54,067 bases of DNA from Actinomycetota bacterium (GCA_004563715.1 SIRX01000052.1:1-54067), one strand, 5' to 3'; positions 7,118-17,205 are shown, numbered from the stretch's first letter. The notes: generated by a model not told the origin, from the sequence alone. A program made the numbers and translations.

Positions 7118-7717
7118 ATGTCCAGGCTTCTCGGATTGCCGCTCTTACTAACCTTGCTGGCAACGCTCGGCCTGGGCGTCCTTCTGGTTTTTCCTCGTCA
7201 GGAGGCGGTCCCGGATGAGCCGCGACCACCGACAACGGTGGAGAGCAACACCCCGGCCGAAACCCGGGAGGGATCGCAAAGCGCCCCGCCGCCCGCCGGA
7301 GACCCGGGCGACATCCGGCTCACCGTCCCGCGTCTGGACATCAGGAACCTGCCGGTGCCAGCCGCCTCGACCCAGGAAGAGCTCGACCGGGAGGGCATCG
7401 TACGCCTCGGGGAGACCGGCCTGCCGTGGGTGGCCGGCTCGAACACGTTTATCGTAGGCCACGCTCTGGGTTACCCCGAGACGGAGATCCGGTACGTTTT
7501 CGAGGACCTGGAAAAGCTGCGGCCGGGGGACCGGATAGTCGTGAAAAGCGCCGGGAAAGAGTATGTTTTCCGGGTCTACGACCGGCTCACCGTGCGGCCC
7601 GCAGACTACTGGGTAACGCACCCCGTCGTCGGCAAGACGGTGGTCTCGCTCCAGAGTTGCACGCCGTACCCGACGTTCGAGAACCGGATCGTGGTCCGCG
7701 GCGAGCTGATCTCCTGA
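7118..7717 (+). CDS. class E-like sortase
   Basis: A 199-residue membrane-anchored transpeptidase. Residues 5-25 form an N-terminal membrane anchor; a Pro/Ser/Glu-rich stalk covers about 26-62. The sortase beta-barrel follows with the catalytic triad visible: His115 in FIVGHALGY, Cys181 in SLQSCTPYP and Arg190 in FENRIVVRG. Sortases cleave LPxTG-type (class E: LAxTG) signals of secreted proteins and join them to the cell wall or pilin subunits. The Cys-Thr-Pro after the catalytic Cys and the single N-terminal anchor fit actinobacterial class E or the related class D. No substrate with a sorting signal is encoded beside it, so it probably acts on proteins encoded elsewhere. It converges with the HNH gene, with stops 28 nt apart. 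Confidence 0.85.
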   Translation: MSRLLGLPLLLTLLATLGLGVLLVFPRQEAVPDEPRPPTTVESNTPAETREGSQSAPPPAGDPGDIRLTVPRLDIRNLPVPAASTQEELDREGIVRLGETGLPWVAGSNTFIVGHALGYPETEIRYVFEDLEKLRPGDRIVVKSAGKEYVFRVYDRLTVRPADYWVTHPVVGKTVVSLQSCTPYPTFENRIVVRGELIS

Positions 7718-7745
7718 GCGAAGCCCGACCGCTGGGCAGTGTCTC

Positions 7746-8093
7746 CTACTGGCTTTCGCGGTACGGGCTCTTTTTTCTTCCCCTGCCGGGGTTCTGCAAG
7801 CCGTGCGGCTTGTCTTCTATCCACCGGACGAACTTCTCTATATCCGGCTGGGTTCGGAGCGCCGCCACGGAGTTGAACTCGCGCTCGAGTTCTTTCTCTG
7901 TGAGGGTCTTGTGTATCTGCCGGTGGCAGGCCGGGCAGAGCAGGGCGACGCTCTGCATCTGTTCCCGGGTAAAGGTGCGGCGGGCGCGCTTTTTCCTGTG
8001 CCGGCTGCGCGGGATCAGGTGATGCCGGGTACGCCGTTCTACCAGCCGTCCGCAGAGCTCGCACTCGCCGCCGGAACCGTAGCCCGGAGCCAC
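7746..8093 (-). CDS. HNH endonuclease family protein
   Basis: A 115-residue protein with the HNH layout: a first Cys pair (CELCGR, residues 11-14), then RHHLIPRSRH with the catalytic-type His pair, then LLCPACHRQIHKTL with the second Cys pair and final His, which together form a zinc-supported beta-beta-alpha nuclease site. The C-terminal 45 residues are a helical tail ending in a basic stretch. Such small HNH proteins cut DNA non-specifically or at defined sites; many genomic copies have no known role. GTG 8093 is the likely start. It lies downstream of the PspA/J-protein operon on the same strand after a 60-nt gap. Confidence 0.75.
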   Translation of the reverse strand: MAPGYGSGGECELCGRLVERRTRHHLIPRSRHRKKRARRTFTREQMQSVALLCPACHRQIHKTLTEKELEREFNSVAALRTQPDIEKFVRWIEDKPHGLQNPGRGRKKSPYRESQ

Positions 8094-8153
8094 CGTTAGA
8101 AGTCCCGGATGCGGTTCCGGGTGTGTTCCACCGCCATCGAGTACATCAGAAGC

Positions 8154-8690
8154 CTACGGCCTCCGGGAGCCGGAGAAGTGCCGGGCAATGGTGTCGTGGG
8201 CGGCGTTGATCTCGGCGGTCAGCCGCTCGGCGCGGACGCGTTTCTCGGGGTCGGAAAAACGGTCGGGGTGGTAGCGCTTGATCAGCTCGCGCCGCTTGCG
8301 GCTGGTCTCTTCGAGACCGGTTCCGGTGTCGAGGCCGAGCTTCTGGTAGGCGGCGATGACCGGGGCGGGGAACTGTCGCGGCGCGAAGGTGGTCGAAGAG
8401 TAGCTCCACCGGCGGGAAGAGTTATGGCCGGAGGAACGCCCGTCTTCCCCGGGGCCGTCTCCGGCGTGTGCCTCCGGCCCTTCACGCTCTTCCCGCAGCC
8501 GTTCCTCCTCGCCGGTGCGCCACTCCTCGGCCGCACCGCGCCAGGCGGCGCTGAAGGCCTCACCGAAGGTCTCTTTGAGGGTCTCACCCCTCTCGCGGCC
8601 CACCCGGAGGGTCTCGCGGAAGCGGTCGTCTTCCTGAAGGTTCAGGACGAACCCCCGGGCGAGACGCCCCAGGCGGCGCGGGATGCTCAC
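8154..8690 (-). CDS. J-domain protein with C-terminal J domain
   Basis: A 178-residue protein. The N-terminal 100 residues are charged and largely helical or disordered. The C-terminal 65 residues form a DnaJ-type domain (KLGLDTGTG, then YHPDRFSDPEKR) with the HPD signature at residues 141-143, which activates the Hsp70 (DnaK) ATPase. There is no zinc-finger or substrate-binding domain of classical DnaJ, so it is a class C J-protein that would recruit DnaK to a particular client. It ends an operon begun by pspA; its GTG overlaps the previous stop by 1 nt. A role in remodelling PspA assemblies at stressed membranes is a reasonable inference. Confidence 0.8.
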   Translation of the reverse strand: MSIPRRLGRLARGFVLNLQEDDRFRETLRVGRERGETLKETFGEAFSAAWRGAAEEWRTGEEERLREEREGPEAHAGDGPGEDGRSSGHNSSRRWSYSSTTFAPRQFPAPVIAAYQKLGLDTGTGLEETSRKRRELIKRYHPDRFSDPEKRVRAERLTAEINAAHDTIARHFSGSRRP

Positions 8691-9418
8691 TACTCCCGGC
8701 GCTCCCGGGTGTTCCAGTTTTCGGAGAGCGGGCCGGGACGGCGCAAGACCTGCGTGTCGTCCATGTCGGGGCGTTCTATCACCTGGGTCTCATCCCCGGT
8801 AGAGTCCTGGGGTTCTTCCTGCGGCAGGTCCTCCGGGGCCGTGTCCTCGGCGGACGCTTCGTCCGGGGGCGGCTCCTCCTCGGGCAGCTCTTCCTCCTCG
8901 GGAAGGTCGAAAAAGCGGCGCACCAGCTCCACCTCTTCGAGGCCGTCCTGTGCCTGGTGGATGCGGCGCTCCTCCTGGGAGATGCCGTTGTCCCGTGCCT
9001 CCCGGAACTTCTTTATGTCGTCTTCGAGGGCCCGGATCTCCTGCTCCTTGTAACGCACGGCCTTCTCGGTGTCTTCCCGGAGCTTGCGGATGCGGGTCTG
9101 GCGTTGTTCTATCACCGAGTTGAGCTTGGACTCCCGCGCCCGGGTCGAGGTGCCGAGCTCCTGCATGCTGATGCCGGCGGCTTCCAGGGTGAGGCGCACG
9201 ATGGGCACGGCGCTCCCGGGCGGGACCTCCGCCGGGATCTTGCGGATCACCTCCGCCGCCCGCTCGACGGTTAGCCCCTGGGGCTTGTCCATCGGCTGCT
9301 CCGGTCCTTCGTCCAGACCGGCCTCTTCGTGCGAGAAGATCGTGGTCTCATCGCCTTCTTCTTCCGGGCCGAACATGCGGGTGAAAAAGCTCCGGCGGGT
9401 GGGACGTTCTTCGCTCAT
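8690..9418 (-). CDS. acidic coiled-coil protein of PspA operon, unknown function
   Basis: A 242-residue protein with no membrane segment. Residues 55-85 form a small helical domain (PQGLTVERAAEVIRKIPAEV), residues about 95-165 a long coiled coil (RIRKLREDTEKAVRYKEQEI), and residues 175-242 a disordered Glu/Pro-rich tail. Three Thr lie in acidic contexts: DETTIF near the N-terminus, and DETQVI and DDTQVL in the tail. This resembles pThr-x-x-Ile/Leu ligands of FHA domains made by Ser/Thr kinases. The gene overlaps its upstream neighbour by 4 nt and its downstream neighbour by 1 nt. The family name is not known to me; an adaptor role between PspA and the J-protein is inference. Confidence 0.65.
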   Translation of the reverse strand: MSEERPTRRSFFTRMFGPEEEGDETTIFSHEEAGLDEGPEQPMDKPQGLTVERAAEVIRKIPAEVPPGSAVPIVRLTLEAAGISMQELGTSTRARESKLNSVIEQRQTRIRKLREDTEKAVRYKEQEIRALEDDIKKFREARDNGISQEERRIHQAQDGLEEVELVRRFFDLPEEEELPEEEPPPDEASAEDTAPEDLPQEEPQDSTGDETQVIERPDMDDTQVLRRPGPLSENWNTRERRE

Positions 9419-10218
9419 TTGGTAGACAGCTCCTCCGTTACCGAGTTGGGCAGTTGGTCTACGGTGCGCGTAACCTCGTCGAGGCTACTGCGAAAGTAGG
9501 CGATCCGCTCTTTGAGCCGCACCAGGCCCGGGTCCACGGAGCGCGGCGCGAGGCTGGTGTCTATGGAGAGTAGCTCGCCGCGCAGGTTGCCGAGCAGGCT
9601 TTCGACCCCTTCGAGTTGAGCGTTTATGACGCTTATGCCACCGAGCACCTCGCTGTAGCCGGCAAGCTCCTCGCGGCGGCTGGCGATGGCGCTCTCGAAG
9701 GGGGCGCGTAACTCCGAGCCCGGTTCCAGCTCCGCCAGGTCTTTCTCCAGCTCTTTTATGCGGCGCGCGATGTTCCGCCGGTCGATGCTCTCCAGGTGGT
9801 TTCTCAGCGCGGCCCGCCGCCGCGCTAGCCGCGCGGCGTCCTCGACCTCCCCGACGATGGTAAAGATGTCGTCCTCCAGCAGCGGCCCGTACTCCTCGGG
9901 CAGCAGCTCCCAGCTCTCCAGAAGCCCGTCCTGGAGCGCCACGAGCCGCTTCATCTGGGAGGCGGACACCCGGTCCGTCCGCGCCACCCGGCCCAACTCC
10001 CGGGCGTTCTCTTTCGCCCGGCTCTTCAGCTCCCGGCGCTTGTTGCCCTTGCGGTCGGCCAGACGCTTGCCCGTGTAGGCGGCCCCGGCCCCGAGCAGGC
10101 CGGCCAGGAGGTATGCCCCGTCCAGGGCGGCCATCGTCCCGAAGCCCGCGAACGCGCCGAACGGCGCCAGCCGCACCAGCGTCGCCGAGAAGCCCCGCCG
10201 TCTGGTGTGCCTAGCCAC
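9415..10218 (-). CDS. membrane-anchored coiled-coil protein of PspA operon
   Basis: A 267-residue protein. An N-terminal hydrophobic region (about residues 12-48, enough for one or two membrane helices) is followed by a basic stretch and then mostly helical, coiled-coil segments (residues about 50-260). The first half contains a compact segment (LLESWELLPEEYGPLLEDDIF), and the second half carries long heptad-like helices. I recognise no named family. The GTG start overlaps the pspA stop by 8 nt, indicating tight coupling. It probably provides the membrane partner for PspA in this operon, as PspB/C-type proteins do in other bacteria, but it has no sequence likeness to those that I can see. Confidence 0.65.
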   Translation of the reverse strand: MARHTRRRGFSATLVRLAPFGAFAGFGTMAALDGAYLLAGLLGAGAAYTGKRLADRKGNKRRELKSRAKENARELGRVARTDRVSASQMKRLVALQDGLLESWELLPEEYGPLLEDDIFTIVGEVEDAARLARRRAALRNHLESIDRRNIARRIKELEKDLAELEPGSELRAPFESAIASRREELAGYSEVLGGISVINAQLEGVESLLGNLRGELLSIDTSLAPRSVDPGLVRLKERIAYFRSSLDEVTRTVDQLPNSVTEELSTK

Positions 10219-10981
10219 GGGGTTGTTCTCCCTCTTCTTCGTCCGCCGCGTCCCGGTCTTCCGGGACCTCGTCCGCCGGTATCCCGTCGGTCTCCGCTTC
10301 CAGGGACGCTGCGGGCCGGAGGCCCATCTGGATCTCCATCTCCTCCAACTCCTTCTCGGCGTCGAGGCGCTTTATGTCTATCTCGGTGGCGGCGATCTGG
10401 CGGTCGGTCTCGCTCATGCCCAGCTCGCCGACGGCTTCGGCCTCGTAAGACGCCTGCCGGATGGCCTGCCGGGCTTTGTCCAGGTCGCGGGAAGAGTCCG
10501 AGAGGGAGATGTTGGCGCGGGCCTCGTTGGCGGCGCGCATGGCGCGGGCCCGCTGGTGCTCCTCCATGAGAGAAGCCCGCTCGCGGACCAGGTCGTTGTA
10601 GCGACGCTCCTGCTCGCGGAAGGCCTCCTCCATCTGTTGGGAGTTATTGCGGGCCTCTTCGAGGCGGCCCTCGATCTCGGCCAGGCCGCTCTGGGCCTCC
10701 TGCTTCTGCTGGACCACCTGCACGGCGGCCTCCCGCTGGCCCCGGGCGGCGAGCTCGCGCGCCTGGCGCTCCTTGATGGTTATGGTTTTCTGCTTGGAGG
10801 CCGCGTCGCTGGCGAGCATCTTCTCGTAGGCCATCGTGCGGGCCGCGGCGACCTGTAGCTTTTTGAGGTTGTCCAGCTCATCCTGGACGGCGTTCTCCAG
10901 AAGTATCTCCGGGTTGCGCTGCTCGACTCCCGAGAGAAACCTCCCGAAGAAACCGCGAATGGCCCTGGTAAAACGTCCCAT
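10211..10981 (-). CDS. pspA: PspA/IM30 family phage shock protein
   Basis: A 256-residue ESCRT-III-related protein. The N-terminal amphipathic helix (MGRFTRAIRGFFGRFLSGVE) and the conserved NPEILLENAVQDE segment identify PspA/IM30/Vipp1. Long helices follow to about residue 215, then an acidic disordered tail. PspA oligomers bind anionic membranes, limit proton leakage and support repair under envelope stress. It starts a four-gene operon with a membrane coiled-coil protein, an acidic adaptor-like protein and a J-domain protein, linked by overlaps of 8, 4 and 1 nt. The promoter has TATAAT at 11032-11027. No PspF or classical PspB/C is present, as expected outside proteobacteria. Confidence 0.9.
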   Translation of the reverse strand: MGRFTRAIRGFFGRFLSGVEQRNPEILLENAVQDELDNLKKLQVAAARTMAYEKMLASDAASKQKTITIKERQARELAARGQREAAVQVVQQKQEAQSGLAEIEGRLEEARNNSQQMEEAFREQERRYNDLVRERASLMEEHQRARAMRAANEARANISLSDSSRDLDKARQAIRQASYEAEAVGELGMSETDRQIAATEIDIKRLDAEKELEEMEIQMGLRPAASLEAETDGIPADEVPEDRDAADEEEGEQPRG

Positions 10982-11026
10982 GTATCCGGCTACCCCCGGC
11001 GGTAGAACTTTTCAAGGTACCAACCG

Positions 11027-11032
11027 ATTATA
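11027..11032 (-). promoter_or_regulatory. pspA -10 element
   Basis: TATAAT on the minus strand, with transcription predicted near 11020 and a leader of about 39 nt before the pspA ATG. TTGAAC lies upstream at 11058-11053, but with a long 20-nt spacer, so an activator or another sigma factor may be needed. Confidence 0.5.
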
Positions 11033-11060
11033 GCATCGGTGTTTGGTAGTCCGTTCAAGG

Positions 11061-12029
11061 TTAACGGGCGGCCCGGTACTGGTTCTCGGGGAGGTGTCCG
11101 GCGAGGACCACGTTGGGGGTGTCGTGCTCGAACGCCGCCTCCAGCGCCTGTCCGGCGGCGGCCAGGAGGTCACCCGCCGTCCGGGCGTCGCGGGGGTAGA
11201 TGGCGGCGCCCGCCCGGCTCGTCCGCGCCCCCAGCGAGTTCGCCACGGCCAGCGCCCGCCCGGCGGCGCTCTCCACCGAACGTTCGTCCACGCCGCTGAG
11301 GACCATTCCGAACACGGCCCCCTCGCCGAGCAGTATGGGCTCCGCGATCCGGTCGCGCACCCTGTCGAGCAGCAGGTCCACGTTTCCGACGCCCCGGCCG
11401 GGGTCTACCAGGACCACCGAGATCTGCTCCCGCCTCCCCGTGGAGATCTCGCCCGATACCAGATCCAGGAGCATGGTGCCGTCCTCGTCGGTGGCGTACT
11501 CTTCGACGCGCCCGCCGCCCGCGGAACCGCGCGCCGCCGCCAGTACAAACCCTCCCGCGAGCCCGAGAACGGCCAGCCGGAAAAAGGCGCCCGCCGCCCC
11601 GTTGGGCCCGCCGGCCAGAAGGCCCGGCGCGAGCGCGAGCAGGTACACGAGCAACACAGAGCCCAGCGCCGCCGTTCCTACCCGCCACGACCCGTGCAGC
11701 GCCGAGGACAGGAGCAGGGGGAAGTACAGCACGTAAAGCTCGCTGGAGCCCCCGCCGCTGAAAAAGACCACCAGCCCGAGGACCACCGCGTAGAAGGCGT
11801 AAGCCCCGGCGCTGAACCCGCCGGTAAAAAGCTCCGCGGGAAGCAGGATCAGGACCCCCGCGCCCGTCACGCCCGCCGCGACCACGAGGTACAGCAGGAT
11901 AAAGGAGACGGCGGGCTCGTAGGATGGGGCGTGCACGAGCAGCAGCGAGGCGATCATCAGGCCCACAAACAGCAGGGAGAAGACCCTCAAGGTCCGGGCA
12001 TTGCGCCAGTAGCTGATCCTATCCTCCAT
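11061..12029 (-). CDS. membrane protein with degenerate GGDEF domain
   Basis: A 322-residue protein. Residues about 15-165 hold five to six membrane helices, including SSELYVLYFPLLLSSALHGS, a pattern common in sensor membrane domains. Residues about 200-300 align with the diguanylate cyclase fold: SVVLVDPGRGVGNVDLLL matches the N-terminal beta strand, and GAAIYPRDARTAGDLLAAAGQA matches the usual xAxYPxDGxxxxxLLxxADxAL end. The GGDEF signature is replaced by GEGAV (residues 235-239), and the metal-binding Asp is not conserved, so cyclic-di-GMP synthesis is unlikely. Such domains can bind GTP or act as signal relays, as GdpP does. The ATG at 12029 lies close to a GATAAT box and may be leaderless. 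It is divergent from the PRC-barrel gene. Confidence 0.7.
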   Translation of the reverse strand: MEDRISYWRNARTLRVFSLLFVGLMIASLLLVHAPSYEPAVSFILLYLVVAAGVTGAGVLILLPAELFTGGFSAGAYAFYAVVLGLVVFFSGGGSSELYVLYFPLLLSSALHGSWRVGTAALGSVLLVYLLALAPGLLAGGPNGAAGAFFRLAVLGLAGGFVLAAARGSAGGGRVEEYATDEDGTMLLDLVSGEISTGRREQISVVLVDPGRGVGNVDLLLDRVRDRIAEPILLGEGAVFGMVLSGVDERSVESAAGRALAVANSLGARTSRAGAAIYPRDARTAGDLLAAAGQALEAAFEHDTPNVVLAGHLPENQYRAAR

Positions 12030-12082
12030 CCTGCGATTATCATATGGGTATCCAGGTCATCCCGCCACCCGGAGGTGAGAGT

Positions 12083-12379
12083 TTGGAAACGGACAACCCA
12101 TATACTTTTCTGGAAGGTTACGAGGTCTACGGCGTGGACCGACGCAAGGCCGGCCGTATACAGCGGACGGTCTACGACGCGCCGGGCGACGTGCTCAAGT
12201 ACGTGGTGGTCGACGGGCGCGCCATACCCGCCGAAGACCTGGACGTGCACGCCGACACGCAGAGCGTCTCCGTGCCTTACGACCGGGAGACCATAGAAAC
12301 AGCCCCGAAGCTGGAAGACTTCTCCGGCGAGTTCGACGATAAGCTCCACGCCCACTACGGGAAACCCGGCCGGCCGTGA
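12083..12379 (+). CDS. PRC-barrel-like protein
   Basis: A 98-residue protein. The core (LEGYEVYGVDRRKAGRIQRTVYDAPGDVLKYVVVDGRAIP in outline, residues 8-50) has the strand pattern of PRC-barrel domains, which occur in RimM, the photosynthetic reaction centre H subunit and small stress proteins. An ATG exists at 12044, but TTG 12083 has an excellent Shine-Dalgarno (GGAGGTGA at 12071-12078, 7 nt spacing), so I choose it. Its TGA overlaps the GTG of the lipoprotein gene (GTGA). The cellular role is unknown; coupling to a secreted lipoprotein suggests the two are co-regulated. Confidence 0.7.
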   Translation: METDNPYTFLEGYEVYGVDRRKAGRIQRTVYDAPGDVLKYVVVDGRAIPAEDLDVHADTQSVSVPYDRETIETAPKLEDFSGEFDDKLHAHYGKPGRP

Positions 12380-12891
12380 GGTTGCTGGCGGCCTTGCTGC
12401 TCTTGCTGCTCGCCGCCGGTTGCTCTGATGGTGAAGGCGTCCCCGATACGGGAGAAGAGACCGGAGCCGGACCTGCTCAGGAAACGACGGAGGCTACAGA
12501 GGGAGCCCGTGAGCTGCGGGTGGAGCAGCTCACTTCCGGCTCTGACGGTCTCTACCAGCCGCAGGTGGTGGTAGCCCCTTCCGCCGCCGCGCTCTCGGAG
12601 GCCGCCGGGGTAGAGGTCCCAGACGTCGGAGAGGGGACGTACCTGGCGGTCTTCTGGGGCGAGCGGCCGACCGGCGGGTACACGGTGGACGTACTGTCCG
12701 CCAACCTGGCGGCAGACCGGGTGTCGGTCGAAGTCGCGCTGGAGCCCCCGCCGGAGGACGCCATGGTGTCTCAGGCGCTCACCTACCCCTACGCCGCAGC
12801 GCTGGTGCGGGCCGTAGAGCCCTCTGGCAAGGACTTCGTCCTCGTGACGCGGGAAGGCCGCGAGATCGGCTGGCCGGTCCAGCGCACCTGA
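12376..12891 (+). CDS. PrcB-like C-terminal domain lipoprotein
   Basis: A 171-residue secreted lipoprotein. The signal peptide ends in a lipobox (LLAAGC, lipidated Cys16), followed by a Thr/Glu/Gly-rich linker to about residue 50. The folded domain at about residues 85-165 contains TYLAVFWGERPTGGYTVDV, the signature of the PrcB C-terminal domain first described in a Treponema protease complex, where it stabilises the catalytic subunit. Many bacteria have stand-alone versions of unknown function. The GTG start overlaps the preceding stop. It would sit on the outer face of the cytoplasmic membrane. Confidence 0.75.
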   Translation: MRLLAALLLLLLAAGCSDGEGVPDTGEETGAGPAQETTEATEGARELRVEQLTSGSDGLYQPQVVVAPSAAALSEAAGVEVPDVGEGTYLAVFWGERPTGGYTVDVLSANLAADRVSVEVALEPPPEDAMVSQALTYPYAAALVRAVEPSGKDFVLVTREGREIGWPVQRT

Positions 12892-15022
<2,131 letters not shown>

Positions 15023-15305
15023 AGCCGCTCGGAGACGAACTCCTTCAGAAGGGTCTGGTAGCCCTTATGCTTGTGCTCGGCAAGTTGCTTGAGGCGCCTC
15101 AGCACATCCTCGTCGAAGCGAACGGCTATCGGGGTCGTGCGGCCCGTTCTCGGACGGGCGGGCGGCATGTCTTTCTCGGCCACCGGGCCGGAGCTCCCCA
15201 GGTACTCCTCGGTGACCTCGTGGGTGTCCCAGAACTCTCGCGCCTCTTTCTCGGTCGCGAGGTTCGGCACCTCAGACGGGTCTCTAATGGGGATCTTTTT
15301 GTCGC

Positions 15306-15563
15306 TCATCGCTGTCGCCTCCTGTACGATTTCTTCTCGTTCGGGCCCGCGTCCCGGGCCGTTACCACGCGCCACAGGTTTTTCTTCCGGTCCAGGATGA
15401 CCACCAGCACCCTGCCGACTTCAGTCATACCGATGTAACCCACGCGTCCGCGCCTGGCCGGGAAAGTGACTCGGCCAGGATCCAGGACAGCGTCCTCGGC
15501 TTCGTCGGGATCGATCCCGTGCCGGGCGATGTGGTCGAGGTCGTATTCATCCCAATCGAACAC
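15306..15563 (-). CDS. brnT: BrnT-like ribonuclease toxin
   Basis: An 85-residue protein of the BrnT (DUF497) family, a RelE-fold RNase that stops translation. The family pattern is complete: FDWDEYDLDHIARHGID at the start, EAEDAVLDP in the middle, RVGYIGMTEVGRVLVVIL as the central strands and RVVTARDAGPNEKKSYRRR at the end, with the usual catalytic Arg/His/Tyr positions. The GTG at 15563 is the best start. It is transcribed from an AT-rich promoter region unlike the GC-rich surroundings, and sits between direct repeats, consistent with horizontal arrival. Confidence 0.9.
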   Translation of the reverse strand: MFDWDEYDLDHIARHGIDPDEAEDAVLDPGRVTFPARRGRVGYIGMTEVGRVLVVILDRKKNLWRVVTARDAGPNEKKSYRRRQR

Positions 15564-15582
15564 GCGGTTCCATTACAATTAC

Positions 15583-15600
15583 AGTATATCCCATAGTATA
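15583..15600 (-). promoter_or_regulatory. brnTA promoter/operator region
   Basis: An AT-rich stretch with two TATACT boxes on the minus strand (15588-15583 and 15600-15595), forming an AGTATAT direct repeat spaced 12 nt. This is suitable as a -10 element plus an operator for the ribbon-helix-helix antitoxin. The -35 is not clear. Confidence 0.45.
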
Positions 15601-15681
15601 TACACAGAGCGTAACCTTGATGATCGCCCTCAAGTTCGGGAAATAGAACTTCCTTGCCGCGCCTGTATAGTGTGGACCGGT

Positions 15682-16638
15682 ATGTTGAGTGGTCTTGGCG
15701 AGAGGTGGCGCCGGATCTCGTGGCGCGCGGGGTTCGCGAGCGGGCTGCGGACGACGTGGGAGCTGGGCAAGATCATCTTTCCCGTGACGCTCGCGGTCTC
15801 GATTCTCCAGTACACGGCGCTCTACGACGCGCTGCTCGCCGGGCTCACGCCGGTGATGGCCCTGATCGGGCTCCCCGACGAGGCCGCGATTCCGCTGGTT
15901 TTGGGCAACTTGCTGAACCTCTACGCCGCCATCGGGGCGATCCTGACGATGGAGCTGACGGTAAAGCAGGTGTTTATCCTGGCCCTGATGCTGAGCTTCT
16001 CCCACTCGCTGCCGGTCGAATCGGCGGTGTGCCGGCGTGTCGGGGTGAGCGTCACGCTCGTGATCGGGTTCCGCGTGATGCTCGCGGTGGCTTCGGCGGT
16101 AGCCGTGAAAACCCTCTGGGACGGCGGGGGAGAAACGGCCCGCTACGGTATCGTACCCGCGCCCGAGGCGGAGCCTTCGGGGTGGGCGGAGATCTCCTTC
16201 TCGGCGTTGCAGTCGGCCACCGCCGGGGTAATCCAGCTTGCGCTCATAGTCGTTCCGGTGATGGTGGTTATACAGGCTCTCAAGGACCTCGGCGCGCTGG
16301 GACGGTTCGCGGGGTGGATGCGCCCGCTGATGAGCCCGCTGGGCATCGCGCCGCGCGGGGCGGTGACGATGACGGGCGGCCTCGTCTTCGGCCTCGCCTT
16401 CGGGGCGGGCGTGATCCTGGAGCAGGCCCGCGAGCAGAAGTTCACCCGGCGGGAGATCACGCTGATAATCCTCTTCCTGTGCGCCTGCCACGCCGTGATC
16501 GAGGACACGCTCATCTTTATCCCATTGGGCATCAACGTCTTGCCGCTACTGCTGATCCGGCTCGCCGTCGCCGTCTTGCTTACGGTCCTCGTCGCGTATC
16601 TGTGGCGGGAGAACCGGGCGCAAAACGAGTTCTCCTGA
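15682..16638 (+). CDS. nucleoside recognition (gate) domain membrane protein
   Basis: A 318-residue polytopic membrane protein with eight or more hydrophobic helices. It carries two gate-type halves: PVTLAVSILQYTALYDALLA with GLPDEAAIPLVLGNLLNLYA near residues 30-85, and a second half near 180-290 with LGIAPRGAVTMTGGLVFGLA and CHAVIEDTLIF. This fits the nucleoside recognition domain family that includes spore maturation proteins SpmA/SpmB and YjiH-like transporters. The substrate is unknown. A TATAGT box at 15666-15671 suggests a short or absent leader before ATG 15682. A copy of its 5' end survives after ligA. The start of the coding region carries the right 35-bp repeat. Confidence 0.8.
   Translation: MLSGLGERWRRISWRAGFASGLRTTWELGKIIFPVTLAVSILQYTALYDALLAGLTPVMALIGLPDEAAIPLVLGNLLNLYAAIGAILTMELTVKQVFILALMLSFSHSLPVESAVCRRVGVSVTLVIGFRVMLAVASAVAVKTLWDGGGETARYGIVPAPEAEPSGWAEISFSALQSATAGVIQLALIVVPVMVVIQALKDLGALGRFAGWMRPLMSPLGIAPRGAVTMTGGLVFGLAFGAGVILEQAREQKFTRREITLIILFLCACHAVIEDTLIFIPLGINVLPLLLIRLAVAVLLTVLVAYLWRENRAQNEFS
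15709..15743 (+). repeat. 35-bp direct repeat, right copy
   Basis: Matches 14951-14985 with one mismatch (C for A at the twentieth position). It lies in codons 10-21 of the nucleoside-recognition gene, in the same reading frame as the left copy relative to the remnant. Confidence 0.85.
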
Positions 16639-16678
16639 AAGTTTTCTCGCTCCGATTTTGAAACCAACCTGCAGTACT

Positions 16679-16705
16679 GTATTAAGAAGCCGCTGTTTCG
16701 GGTAC
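16679..16705 (+). promoter_or_regulatory. weak candidate SigB-type promoter
   Basis: GTATTA (16679-16684) and GGGTAC (16700-16705) with a 15-nt spacer, about 36 nt before the Asp23 gene. The -10 is a good general-stress match; the -35 and spacing are marginal. Confidence 0.25.
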
Positions 16706-16740
16706 GCTAGACTCGTCTAGAGTCGAAAGGAGAGCAGGCC

Positions 16741-17205
16741 TTGAGCGAGAGAAAAGGACAGCAGAGCCCGCTGCAGACCGAACGTGGTGGCACCGTTATA
16801 CAAGACTCCGTCGTCTCCCAGGTCGCGGGCATCGCGGCCCAGGAAGTCGAGGGCGTGCAGATGGGCGGAAGCACTTCCCAGATGGTCGGTGGCTTTCTCG
16901 GCAGCGTAACCGGCGGGCCCGGTGGAGCCGGAGGAGGCCAGGCTACCCGGGGAGTGAGCGTGGAGGTCGGCCAGGAGGAGGCCGCCGTAGACCTCACCAT
17001 GGTGGTGGAGTACGGCAAGTCCATACCCCAACTCTCGGAGGCCGTCCGCCGCAACGTCATAAACCGGGTGGAGAACCTCGTAGGCCTCCGCGTAACCGAG
17101 GTCAACATATCGGTAGACGACGTACAGTTCCCTGAAGAACGGCCCCGGCTCGGACAACAGCAGCAGGTAGAGCAGGAAGCCCGGCAGCAGGTGCAGAAGG
17201 GCTAG
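16741..17205 (+). CDS. Asp23/Gls24 family envelope stress protein
   Basis: A 154-residue protein. The Asp23 domain covers residues about 15-130, with VIQDSVVSQVAGIAAQEVEG at the start, SVEVGQEEAAVDLTMVVEYG in the middle and NRVENLVGLRVTEVNISVDD at the end. In Staphylococcus the family founder sits at the membrane and is induced by alkaline and envelope stress through SigB. Here residues about 42-62 are a Gly-rich insertion and the tail is Gln-rich. The TTG start has AAAGGAG upstream. It is a single gene followed by a perfect palindrome. Confidence 0.9.
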   Translation: MSERKGQQSPLQTERGGTVIQDSVVSQVAGIAAQEVEGVQMGGSTSQMVGGFLGSVTGGPGGAGGGQATRGVSVEVGQEEAAVDLTMVVEYGKSIPQLSEAVRRNVINRVENLVGLRVTEVNISVDDVQFPEERPRLGQQQQVEQEARQQVQKG

